Origin: Planctomycetota bacterium
GTDB taxonomy: Bacteria > Planctomycetota > Planctomycetia > Pirellulales > Pirellulaceae
Length of the DNA stretch: 10,427 nucleotides
Reading direction: 5' to 3'
Assembly (NCBI GenBank): GCA_024277285.1
Contig: JAJRVM010000133.1
Coordinates: 1-10,427 of the forward strand
Position numbers and translations under genes: made by a program. Each line of letters starts with the position of its first letter. The first letter of the stretch is position 1. Shown piece by piece: positions 1 through 4,503 of the stretch. Below the pieces are notes generated by a model. The model did no database searches. It was given only the letters and a program-made list of their open reading frames with translations, and was not told the origin of the DNA.

Positions 1-66
1 AAGCGGAAAACCATCGTAAGGTTTTGCCGGTTTGCCGGCCGATACAGACGTGGTAAGCTTGATCAT
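1..66 (-). CDS. N-terminus of a putative tyrosine recombinase (integrase), cut by the window edge
   Basis: A minus-strand ATG at 66-64 opens a frame of 22 codons that stays open to the left edge. The peptide begins MIKLTTSVSAGKPAKP and continues YDGFPL. The K-P-Y-x-x-F-P-L segment resembles the start of planctomycete phage-type integrases, where it precedes a W-A-K-K-I-R-G-like DNA-binding stretch; that is recollection of a family pattern, not a search. The start is supported by a purine-rich GGGGAAAGG about 7 nt upstream. The gene diverges from the tRNA-Ser at 263, and an integrase beside a tRNA fits an integrated element. No catalytic residues lie in the window, so another protein with a similar N-terminus is possible. 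Confidence 0.45.
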   Translation of the reverse strand, partial: MIKLTTSVSAGKPAKPYDGFPL

Positions 67-110
67 GTCGTTGCCTTTCCCCTGGCGGGGGTAAACGGGG
101 TGACGTCACT

Positions 111-138
111 GACGCCTGCCGGTGCAACGGCAGGCGTC
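111..138. promoter_or_regulatory. Perfect 11-bp hairpin in the divergent gap
   Basis: GACGCCTGCCG at 111-121 and CGGCAGGCGTC at 128-138 are perfect inverted repeats around a 6-nt loop. No T run follows on either strand, so it is not a standard terminator. It sits 45 bp upstream of the putative integrase start and 125 bp upstream of the tRNA. An operator or a structured leader are possible readings. Confidence 0.45.
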
Positions 139-216
139 GACTTACCCGCAACCTAGCAGTTTGCTAGAATAGGCGTCAAACGCGGCGTCGAGCCATTCGA
201 GGGGGCAAAAACGGAT

Positions 217-245
217 AGTTAGCAAGTTACCTAACTAACTACTAT
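217..245 (+). promoter_or_regulatory. Possible promoter of the tRNA-Ser gene
   Basis: TTAGCA at 219-224 and TACTAT at 240-245 each match 4 of 6 bases of the sigma-70 -35 and -10 boxes, with a short 15-nt spacer. Transcription would start about 10 nt before the tRNA. The spacer carries the inverted repeat AGTTAG (217-222) and CTAACT (231-236). A second candidate -10 with a TGn extension, TAGAAT, lies at 165-170 but has no good -35. The call is weak because planctomycete promoters are poorly defined. Confidence 0.25.
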
Positions 246-262
246 CAAACGACTTACAACCT

Positions 263-349
263 GGAGAGGTGGCTGAGTGGTCGAAAGCGCGGGTTTGCTA
301 AATCCGTGACCGGGAAACTGGTCCGCAGGTTCGAATCCTGTCCTCTCCG
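263..349 (+). tRNA. tRNA-Ser, anticodon GCU
   Basis: This is a complete 87-nt class II tRNA. The acceptor arms GGAGAGG (263-269) and CCTCTCC (342-348) pair perfectly, followed by discriminator G349. The anticodon stem is 290-294 with 302-306, and its loop TTGCTAA places the anticodon GCT at 297-299, which reads AGC/AGU. A long variable arm with a GACC/GGTC stem (308-323) is diagnostic for serine. The T arm has GGTTCGAATCC. CCA is not encoded. A terminator follows directly, so the gene is probably transcribed alone. Serine tRNA genes are common integration targets, which matters given the recombinase-like start on the other side. Confidence 0.97.
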
Positions 350-355
350 CTCATT

Positions 356-394
356 AGCCATTTGCAAAATTCTTGCAAGTGGCTTTCTTTTTTT
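356..394 (+). terminator. Rho-independent terminator of tRNA-Ser
   Basis: AGCCATTTGCAA at 356-367 pairs with TTGCAAGTGGCT at 373-384, a 12-bp stem with one G-T pair and a 5-nt loop. It is followed at once by TTCTTTTTTT (385-394). It begins 6 nt after the tRNA 3' end. Confidence 0.92.
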
Positions 395-629
395 GGCTTA
401 GGACACATTCTATGTAAGTATTCGCGGAAGGCGTGGAGTGATTGCCACAGCGTTAAGTGTCCATCGGGGGCATGCGATTGTTTTCCGAGACGGACGCGGA
501 ATGCGCACGATCGAACGGGGCGATGCCGAAATGTGTGAGGGAGTCGCGTCAGGAAGTGTCGGGGGGAGTCTTGTTGCTCGCCGAATCTTGCAAATCCGCC
601 AGGCGAGTTTCCGATAGGTTCCAAGGTAA
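395..629. other. Gap without a recognisable gene
   Basis: No reading frame here gives a coherent protein on either strand. Frames that cross it either read through the tRNA in antisense or are low-complexity Ser/Arg/Pro products typical of chance ORFs. I see no repeat or strong hairpin. It may hold the promoter of the downstream HNH gene, but no clear -35/-10 pair stands out. Confidence 0.5.
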
Positions 630-704
630 GAAGGATGCAGGATTGTCCGGAGGTTTACCGCCGCTGGCCGCCTATTCGATTCTCAGCGTCCCATCTGGAA
701 CGAC

Positions 705-1025
705 GTGCCCCTTTCTTGTGCCAAGCAGCTTGCAGGAGGTGCCGTCCAAATCATTGTTCCCAGAGACGGCAAGATATCGACGAACTATGCCCAGTACGTC
801 AGCGGCAGGTGCGAACTGTGTGGAGGGCAGGGGCACGTAGCACATCACACGACGTATGCCTTTGGGTTAAACGCTCCATTGTGGAGTCTCCTGTTCCTTT
901 GCGGAGACTGTCACCGTCGAATTCATCACCGTCGAATTCACTCCATCGACCCTTGGTGGTGCATACGGCATGGCGAACGGTTCGACCCGCGACCGCTTTA
1001 CTACGAGTTGTTCCCACACGGTTGA
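705..1025 (+). CDS. Small HNH-type nuclease-like protein
   Basis: The frame encodes about 106 aa from a GTG at 705. The zinc/HNH framework is visible: C36-x2-C39 (CELC), the paired histidines H47-H48 followed by TTY, and C66-x2-C69-H70 (LCGDCHRRIH). This C-x2-C / HH / C-x2-C-H pattern is that of HNH endonucleases found in restriction systems, mobile elements and phages; it would cut or nick DNA in the cytoplasm. Five residues (HRRIH) are duplicated by a 15-bp tandem repeat inside the core, which may disturb the fold. The start is doubtful: the frame is open from 630 but holds no ATG. In the next frame an ATG at 635, with AAGG 8 nt upstream, opens a plausible N-terminus (MQDCPEVYRRW), so a frameshift between 635 and 705 is possible. 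The gene faces the broken minus-strand operon. Confidence 0.65.
   Translation: MPLSCAKQLAGGAVQIIVPRDGKISTNYAQYVSGRCELCGGQGHVAHHTTYAFGLNAPLWSLLFLCGDCHRRIHHRRIHSIDPWWCIRHGERFDPRPLYYELFPHG
911..940 (+). repeat. 15-bp exact tandem duplication inside the HNH gene
   Basis: TCACCGTCGAATTCA occurs twice without a gap, at 911-925 and 926-940. Being 15 nt long it keeps the frame and doubles the residues HRRIH directly after the second zinc knuckle (CGDC). The complete identity suggests a recent replication-slippage event. Confidence 0.95.
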
Positions 1026-1033
1026 CCTGATGA

Positions 1034-1062
1034 CCTCGGCTTTGCAATTTTGCAAGTCGGGG
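1034..1062. terminator. Hairpin after the HNH gene, possible terminator
   Basis: CCTCGGCTTTGCAA (1034-1047) pairs with TTGCAAGTCGGGG (1050-1062) over about 13 positions, with two G-T pairs and one bulged T. It begins 8 nt after the HNH stop and lies between convergent genes. There is no T run on either strand, so intrinsic termination would be weak. Its TTGCAA core resembles the tRNA terminator at 356-394. Confidence 0.4.
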
Positions 1063-1162
1063 TGTAGCCGTAGAACTGGGGCCACTCCAAGACAGATAAG
1101 TATTGCTTGGACAGAGAGAAGAAAGGGACGCGCCCAAAATCGAGGCACGTCCCATCGGAACA

Positions 1163-1481
1163 TCACTCGTAACGCTTGCAACTCCATGTCAGACTGAAGT
1201 CGGTAGTCCCACGCTCGAACAGTACGAAGTAGAAGCACCGGGGCCATCGGGTCTCGACCACATGGAACTTGCTGATCGTCCACCCACGCTTCTTGGCTTC
1301 GGATAGCCTGGTGGCAAGTTTTAGCGATGGACTCAATCTGGTCGAGCGTAAGTTTTACGACCCGTTGATTGGCTTGGTCGAGGAGCAGCCGGGGACGAAG
1401 GTCTGGTAGAAGCCTAGCGACGGCACGTCGCTGGGCCTGGGTGAGGCGAAAGGGGACGGTGGGTTTTTTGGTCTTTGACAT
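1163..1481 (-). pseudogene. Frameshifted gene for an unknown protein
   Basis: The ATG at 1481 begins 18 bp after the stop of the preceding gene, so the two were an operon. The N-terminus (MSKTKKPTVPFRLTQAQRR) and the next 30 residues (LLPDLRPRLLLDQANQRVV, TLDQIESIAK) look like a real, mostly helical protein; I recall similar starts in planctomycete hypothetical proteins of unknown function. After residue ~53 this frame loses sense and runs on to 867. The neighbouring frame is coherent from there, LATRLSEAKKRGWTISKF and then FYFVLFERG, and stops with TGA at 1165-1163. Removing one A from the AAAA tract near 1320 joins the halves into one protein of about 105 aa. I therefore call it frameshifted; a separate 57-aa gene from TTG at 1336 is the alternative. 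Function unknown. Confidence 0.6.
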
Positions 1482-1499
1482 GGTGACTACTTTCTACGA

Positions 1500-1964
1500 T
1501 CACAACGACGGAGCATCGATTCCCAACACCTCGGCCAGATGGTTGGCAATCCTCTTCGCCATCCCCAGCAAGCGATTGCGGCCAGCCGTCTCCTTCATCC
1601 TCCCGCCGCAGAGAGCCAGTAACACTCTGCTCCATTCGTGGATATCCAACTCGATGACGTGGCTCTCAGCAGCCATCGCTTCCAACTGTGGACGCAGTAC
1701 CTTTGTTTTGGCGATTTCGGCCTTAGTCAGGATCGCCTTCAACTCTTCTGCCGTCAACTGGATCGGCACAGCAGTCGTTGGGTCATAGAGGGGGACGGCG
1801 ACGTTGCGGGACGGATAGGCCCCCTTCCACATGGCATCCGTCCATTCCATGAGATCCATCGCATCCGTAAACAGAGTTCGCTTTCTCTCTGGAAACGGCT
1901 TCTGAAGAATCGCCTCTATCTCATCGATGGAGGCAATGTCTTCCTCTTTGTTTGCCGCATCCAG
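1500..1964 (-). CDS. Unknown protein of the broken operon, start uncertain
   Basis: The frame ends with TGA at 1502-1500. The first ATG is at 1859 (119 aa), but the sequence upstream of it is clearly coding: NKEEDIASIDEIEAILQKPF, then PERKRTLFTDAMDLMEW. It stays open to a stop just beyond 1973 without any ATG, GTG or TTG; 1964 is a CTG used here only as a limit. Visible content is soluble and helical (ELKAILTKAEIAKTKVLRP, a Leu-rich middle, a C-terminal GMAKRIANHLAEVLGID) with no signal peptide or membrane segment. The missing start suggests that this is the downstream part of a gene whose upstream part lies in another frame (see 1916-2300). It is followed 18 bp later by the gene at 1481. Function unknown. 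Confidence 0.6.
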   Translation of the reverse strand: MDAANKEEDIASIDEIEAILQKPFPERKRTLFTDAMDLMEWTDAMWKGAYPSRNVAVPLYDPTTAVPIQLTAEELKAILTKAEIAKTKVLRPQLEAMAAESHVIELDIHEWSRVLLALCGGRMKETAGRNRLLGMAKRIANHLAEVLGIDAPSL

Positions 1965-2300
1965 TCCACGACCGCCTCGTCAAACCACGGCAAATCATCG
2001 GCCGAGACGACTTCGATGCCAAGCTGCCGAAGATGAGGCAACAATTCCTGCCACTGCGGGCGATCCCGAAGGCGGATTATTCCAGGCCGCTGGTGATCCT
2101 CCCCGCTCTTCTTCCTTGACTAGGGCTTCGACTTCGTGTCGCAGCAGCCGAAACCATGGGTTGCCGTGCATGTTGCTTTCTCTAAACTGCAACTTGTCCG
2201 CCCGGATGGCAGCAACGATTTCCTACTGAGTCAAACCGAACTCCTGCCGAGCAGACTTATCGCTCAGAGTGGCTCCCTTGCGTGACCAAATAGACTCCAT
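1916..2300 (-). pseudogene. Nonsense- and frameshift-broken gene heading the operon
   Basis: An ATG at 2300-2298, with GGGGGA about 4 nt upstream, opens MESIWSRKGATLSDKSARQE and FGLTQ, then hits TAG at 2225-2223 (codon 26). The same frame continues in full sense: EIVAAIRADKLQFRESNMHG, NPWFRLLRHEVEALVKEE. I recall a family of short planctomycete proteins with SDK(T/S)ARKEFGLTQEEI and GNP-LLRREVEAL, so the stop probably replaced a Glu or Gln codon. Around 2105-2115 sense moves to another frame: PGIIRLRDRPQWQELLPHLR, QLGIEVVSADDLPWFDEAVV, ending TAG at 1918-1916. That second part resembles C-terminal domains of the DUF6930 kind (low certainty) and has no start of its own. It is either a one-base frameshift or a deletion fusing two genes. 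Confidence 0.65.
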
Positions 2301-2429
2301 ATTTCCCCCGCAATTCTCTGGTCGTCCGCACCAGACATTGCATTTCTTATCGACGGGCATCAAATGCCAGTATTGATTCTACTGACGGACATCATGTGAA
2401 CGATAACGCTCATTTGAGGTAAACATACA
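2301..2429. promoter_or_regulatory. Divergent intergenic region with a small palindrome
   Basis: This 129-bp gap separates the broken minus-strand operon from the gene at 2430 and must hold both promoters. GGCAT (2356-2360) and ATGCC (2364-2368) form a perfect 5-bp inverted repeat with a 3-nt loop in the middle, a possible operator. TTGATT at 2373-2378 is a fair -35 for the rightward gene, but I cannot point to a convincing -10. A ribosome site GAGGT lies at 2416-2420. Confidence 0.3.
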
Positions 2430-2801
2430 ATGACAAATTCCATCTTCGTAATCAAGCCATACAAATGGAACGGCATGTGGGTCTTCGACGATGAACGTGT
2501 CGGCTTGATCAAAGAGCCGTTCGTCGCCGGTGCCGACACCATGATCGATACCGCCGTCGAATTGAAGGGCATCCAGACCGCCGATGATGGCTTCTTGATG
2601 GTCTTTTCGGCAGGCCCGTTTCCCGATGCCGACTTCGACCTTGACTGGGACAGGGAAGAAAGCGGCGGCAATGTTTACAAGGGGCGGTTTGAGGTTGATG
2701 GGAAAGTGAAGGAGATGGAGGGCTGGCTTTGTCCTGCTTTGAATTTGTACTATCCAGAGGCTCCCAAGAAGCTTTATGTGCAGATAAGGGAAGTGAAGTA
2801 G
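2430..2801 (+). CDS. DUF6717-like protein, function unknown
   Basis: This is a 123-aa soluble protein with no signal peptide or membrane helix. The start is firm: ATG with GAGGT 9 nt upstream. The sequence is rich in aromatics and acidic residues: SIFVIKPYKWNGMWVFDD, VGLIKEPFVAGADTMID, then FSAGPFPDADFDLDWDREE and EMEGWLCPALNLYYPEAPKK. These blocks match what I remember of the DUF6717 family (short bacterial proteins, no known activity); I could not check the family. Its length fits such a one-domain protein and it looks intact, unlike the genes to its left. The small membrane gene follows 59 bp later on the same strand and may share its transcript. Confidence 0.75.
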   Translation: MTNSIFVIKPYKWNGMWVFDDERVGLIKEPFVAGADTMIDTAVELKGIQTADDGFLMVFSAGPFPDADFDLDWDREESGGNVYKGRFEVDGKVKEMEGWLCPALNLYYPEAPKKLYVQIREVK

Positions 2802-2860
2802 GTGACTAACTCCATATCGAACATCCATCATTTCGTTATCCAGCCAGGGAGTTTCTTTCC

Positions 2861-3028
2861 ATGAGCCGAGGATTGTTCTATGTCGGAATGGCCATCGGCG
2901 GTTACGTTGGCTGGTGGGCTGGTGACTACATTGGGTTTGGCCTGATGGGCTGTTTTCTGGTAAGCACTGTGGGCAGCTTTGCAGGGTTGTACTTGGCGTG
3001 GTGGGTCATGGATAAGTATTTGGGATAA
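2861..3028 (+). CDS. Small Gly-rich membrane protein (55 aa)
   Basis: ATG at 2861 is preceded by AGGGAG at 2846-2851, a 9-nt spacing, and the frame ends TAA at 3026-3028. The protein is almost wholly hydrophobic: residues 5-20 (LFYVGMAIGGYVGWWA) and 26-49 (from FGLMGCFLVSTV to AGLYLAWWV) can form two transmembrane helices linked by GDYIG, with a short DKYLG tail. Regular glycines (G9, G13, G14, G17, G21, G25, G27, G30) suggest tight helix packing of the glycine-zipper type. It is too short for common length cut-offs and easily missed. I know of similar small membrane proteins without function. It may be cotranscribed with the gene at 2430, and it ends 6 bp from the tail of the methyltransferase remnant. 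Confidence 0.65.
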   Translation: MSRGLFYVGMAIGGYVGWWAGDYIGFGLMGCFLVSTVGSFAGLYLAWWVMDKYLG

Positions 3029-3034
3029 CGAGGA

Positions 3035-3271
3035 TCACTCACAAAGCCTCTTCTCCGCAACCTTGAGATACTTCTTTGTTTTCTCGATCCCGATCACCTT
3101 CTTTGCTCCAAAATCCAGTCCCGCCAGAAGCATTGTCCCCGAACCGGCGAAGCAGTCCAACAAAACTCCGTTCTTCGGCAATAGATATTTGACCCACCAT
3201 GCCGCAACATCATAAGGAGTCGAAGCTGGGTGCGAGTTGTTTGCCGCAGCCCCACCTCCTGCGGCCAGACG
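3035..3271 (-). pseudogene. C-terminal remnant of a site-specific DNA methyltransferase
   Basis: The frame ends with TGA at 3037-3035. It reads NNSHPASTPYDVAAWWVKYL, then VLLDCFAGSGTMLLAGLDFG and KKVIGIEKTKKYLKVAEKRL. The D-x-F-A-G-S-G-T block is the S-adenosylmethionine-binding motif I of amino-methyltransferases (N6-adenine or N4-cytosine). The H-P-A...W-x-x-K-x-L lead and the I-G-I-E block after it are the usual C-terminal layout in classes where motif I follows the catalytic (D/N/S)PP(Y/W) motif. That catalytic motif and target recognition are absent: an in-frame TGA at 3274-3272 closes the frame, and nothing homologous follows upstream. About 78 codons remain, against several hundred in the family, so it cannot methylate DNA. 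It is a relic of a restriction-modification or phage-type orphan gene. Confidence 0.72.
3243..3265. repeat. 7-bp perfect inverted repeat at the methyltransferase break
   Basis: GCCGCAG (3243-3249) and CTGCGGC (3259-3265) flank a 9-nt loop. The hairpin lies at the upstream limit of the methyltransferase remnant. Confidence 0.5.
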
Positions 3272-3887
3272 TCAGGCGCGACCGCAGCAGTACGACTGAT
3301 GCGGACAGCCTTAAGACCACCGTCTTGCCGGCGAGGCAGATGCGAGATGGGGAATCGCTCCTAACCGCGGGAGAACTCTATCGGGCAGCATTTGAGCAGC
3401 CACATTGGCCTTCCTCGCCCGCCAGGCATCGGCCCGGTATCACGTTTGGCCGTAGCGGTACAACTTGCGAGTAGGATCGACTTAGGGACCCAGCTCGCCC
3501 TTCGCAGGCGCTTCTGCGAAGCGGCCAGCGGTTACCGCAGTGCATCTCAACCCTCGTCCCTCGCCCTGTCAAGCGTACTCTGGCAAACGCCCCACACGTG
3601 GGCGCTTCCAGCTCTGCCTTGGGAACTCGAGTCGCGACGAGTAGCGCGGATGCACGCGTAACCGTGGGCGGCGACCTCCTCTGATCCTCATCGCTAAACA
3701 ACCGCTCCGCCGTACTCCCTGCCGGTCCCATGCTCGGCAACATTTTGATCTCGATGAACTCCGCGGTTCAAAAACATGCCGTGCCGAGCGGAGTCGCAGT
3801 TCGCAAATCGCCAAAACTCGATCGCCGCTCGCCCCGAGCGCCGGCCCGAAATGTGCCGAAAACGCCGGCGAATTTCGTGCTGGTCCC
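3272..3887. other. Palindrome-rich stretch without a credible gene
   Basis: Frames of 60-130 codons are open here on both strands, but they overlap one another, are rich in Arg/Ser/Pro/Ala, and show no motif or ribosome site; I do not accept any. The stretch instead holds several compact palindromes (listed separately) plus CGCCCCAC/GTGGGCG around 3588-3605. It begins exactly where the methyltransferase reading frame is lost and ends at the tandem repeats. A structured RNA, a mobile-element remnant or a dispersed genomic repeat are possible; the sequence alone does not decide. Confidence 0.45.
3500..3538. repeat. Two adjacent hairpins
   Basis: CTTCGCAG (3500-3507) and CTGCGAAG (3514-3521) form a perfect 8-bp stem with a 6-nt loop. 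Seven bases further, GCGGT-T-ACCGC (3528-3538) is a perfect 5-bp dyad around one base. Their closeness in otherwise gene-free DNA suggests RNA structure or a protein-binding site. Confidence 0.55.
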
Positions 3888-4050
3888 ATGCAGTGCGCGG
3901 CGGTGTAACGGTTGAGCGGTTGGAAGTGCCGGATCAGTTGGAATGGGAAACTCGTCCGCGCGTGCAGTGGCACACGCGTTCCGTACGTTTCCTAACTCCA
4001 AATACTCGAACAAAGCGCAAGTCGATACCAACACGCAAACGCCAAGTTGA

Positions 4051-4107
4051 GCAGTGCGAAGCGTCAATCGAGCCGCCATTGGAAACCGGCTAGCCGCTTC
4101 GCACTGC
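4051..4107. repeat. 13-bp hairpin in spacer 1
   Basis: GCAGTGCGAAGCG (4051-4063) and CGCTTCGCACTGC (4095-4107) pair perfectly around a 31-nt loop that contains a further GCCG/CGGC pairing. No T run follows. The right arm overlaps the left end of unit 2 (4102-4111), so both stems cannot form at once. Confidence 0.85.
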
Positions 4108-4189
4108 GTGCAGTTACCGGCGGTGTGTTTGCGGAGCGGTTGGAAGTGCCGGATCAGTTGGAATGGGAAACTCGTCCGCGCATGCAGTG
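4102..4189. repeat. Inverted-repeat-bounded element, unit 2
   Basis: CACTGCGTGC (4102-4111) and GCATGCAGTG (4180-4189) are inverted repeats that pair over 10 bp with one G-T pair. The 68 nt between them include a GCGGA/TCCGC pair (4131-4135 and 4175-4179). Unit 1 (to 3973) has the right end but a different left end (CATGCAGTGCG). Confidence 0.75.
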
Positions 4190-4270
4190 GCACACGCGTT
4201 CCGTACGTTTCCTAACTCCAAATACTAGAACAAAGCGCAAGTCGATACCAACACGCAAACGCCAAGTTGA

Positions 4271-4327
4271 GCAGTGCGAAGCGTCAATCGAGCTACCATT
4301 GGAAACCGGCTAGCCGCTTCGCACTGC
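4271..4327. repeat. 13-bp hairpin in spacer 2
   Basis: This is an exact copy of the 4051-4107 stem, 220 bp on (arms 4271-4283 and 4315-4327). The loop differs by CCG to CTA, which removes the GCCG/CGGC pairing but allows GCTA/TAGC instead. The right arm again overlaps the left end of the next unit (4322-4331). Confidence 0.85.
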
Positions 4328-4401
4328 GTGCAGTGTGCGACGGTGTGATGGTTGGTAGTGATAAGTCGATCGGAATAGGAAATCCGTCCGAGCATGCAGT
4401 G
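4322..4401. repeat. Inverted-repeat-bounded element, unit 3 (diverged)
   Basis: The same terminal repeats CACTGCGTGC and GCATGCAGTG enclose a shorter, clearly diverged interior that keeps CGGTGTG near the left and CCGTCCG near the right end. The ends are conserved better than the middle. Confidence 0.75.
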
Positions 4402-4415
4402 GCACTAACACTCCG

Positions 4416-4503
4416 CACTGCGTGCAGTTACCGGCGGTGTGTTTGCGGGGCAGTTGGTCGTGCGAGATCGATCGAGGCGTAAGGCACGTCCGAGCATGCA
4501 GTG
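4416..4503. repeat. Inverted-repeat-bounded element, unit 4
   Basis: The unit starts 14 bp after unit 3, with the same 10-nt ends (4416-4425 and 4494-4503). The left third (TTACCGGCGGTGTGTTTGCG) equals unit 2, while the rest is different. It ends 41 bp from the stop of the giant gene, so it would lie at the 3' end of that transcript. Confidence 0.75.

Larger units (their letters stand above)
3888..4327. repeat. 220-bp tandem direct repeat, two copies
   Basis: Copy 1 (3888-4107) and copy 2 (4108-4327) align at a constant offset of 220 bp. From GAGCGGTTGG (3914 and 4134) to the end they differ at only a few bases (for example G/A in CGCGCGTGCAG, C/A in ATACTCGAAC, CCG/CTA in GAGCCGCC); the first ~25 bases differ more. 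A third copy starts in phase at 4328, diverges and stops near 4405. Every copy has two parts: an ~85-nt element ending GCAGTGGCAC, and an ~134-nt spacer ending in a 13-bp hairpin. No protein frame is conserved through all copies. Confidence 0.93.

Noticed and set aside
298..624. Minus-strand frame ending in EDRIRTCGPVSRSRI
   Set aside because: Its C-terminus is the antisense of tRNA-Ser, a well-known false protein in databases; the rest has no motif.
867..1162. Continuation of the 1481 minus-strand frame down to 867
   Set aside because: This part is antisense to the HNH gene and lacks protein character; the coherent frame ends at 1163.
1927..2229. Plus-strand frame of 100 codons over the broken operon
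   Set aside because: Its Ser/Arg/Pro-rich product is the shadow of coherent minus-strand protein sequence.
2379..2831. Minus-strand frame of 150 codons
   Set aside because: It is antisense to the gene at 2430, which has a ribosome site and family-like blocks.
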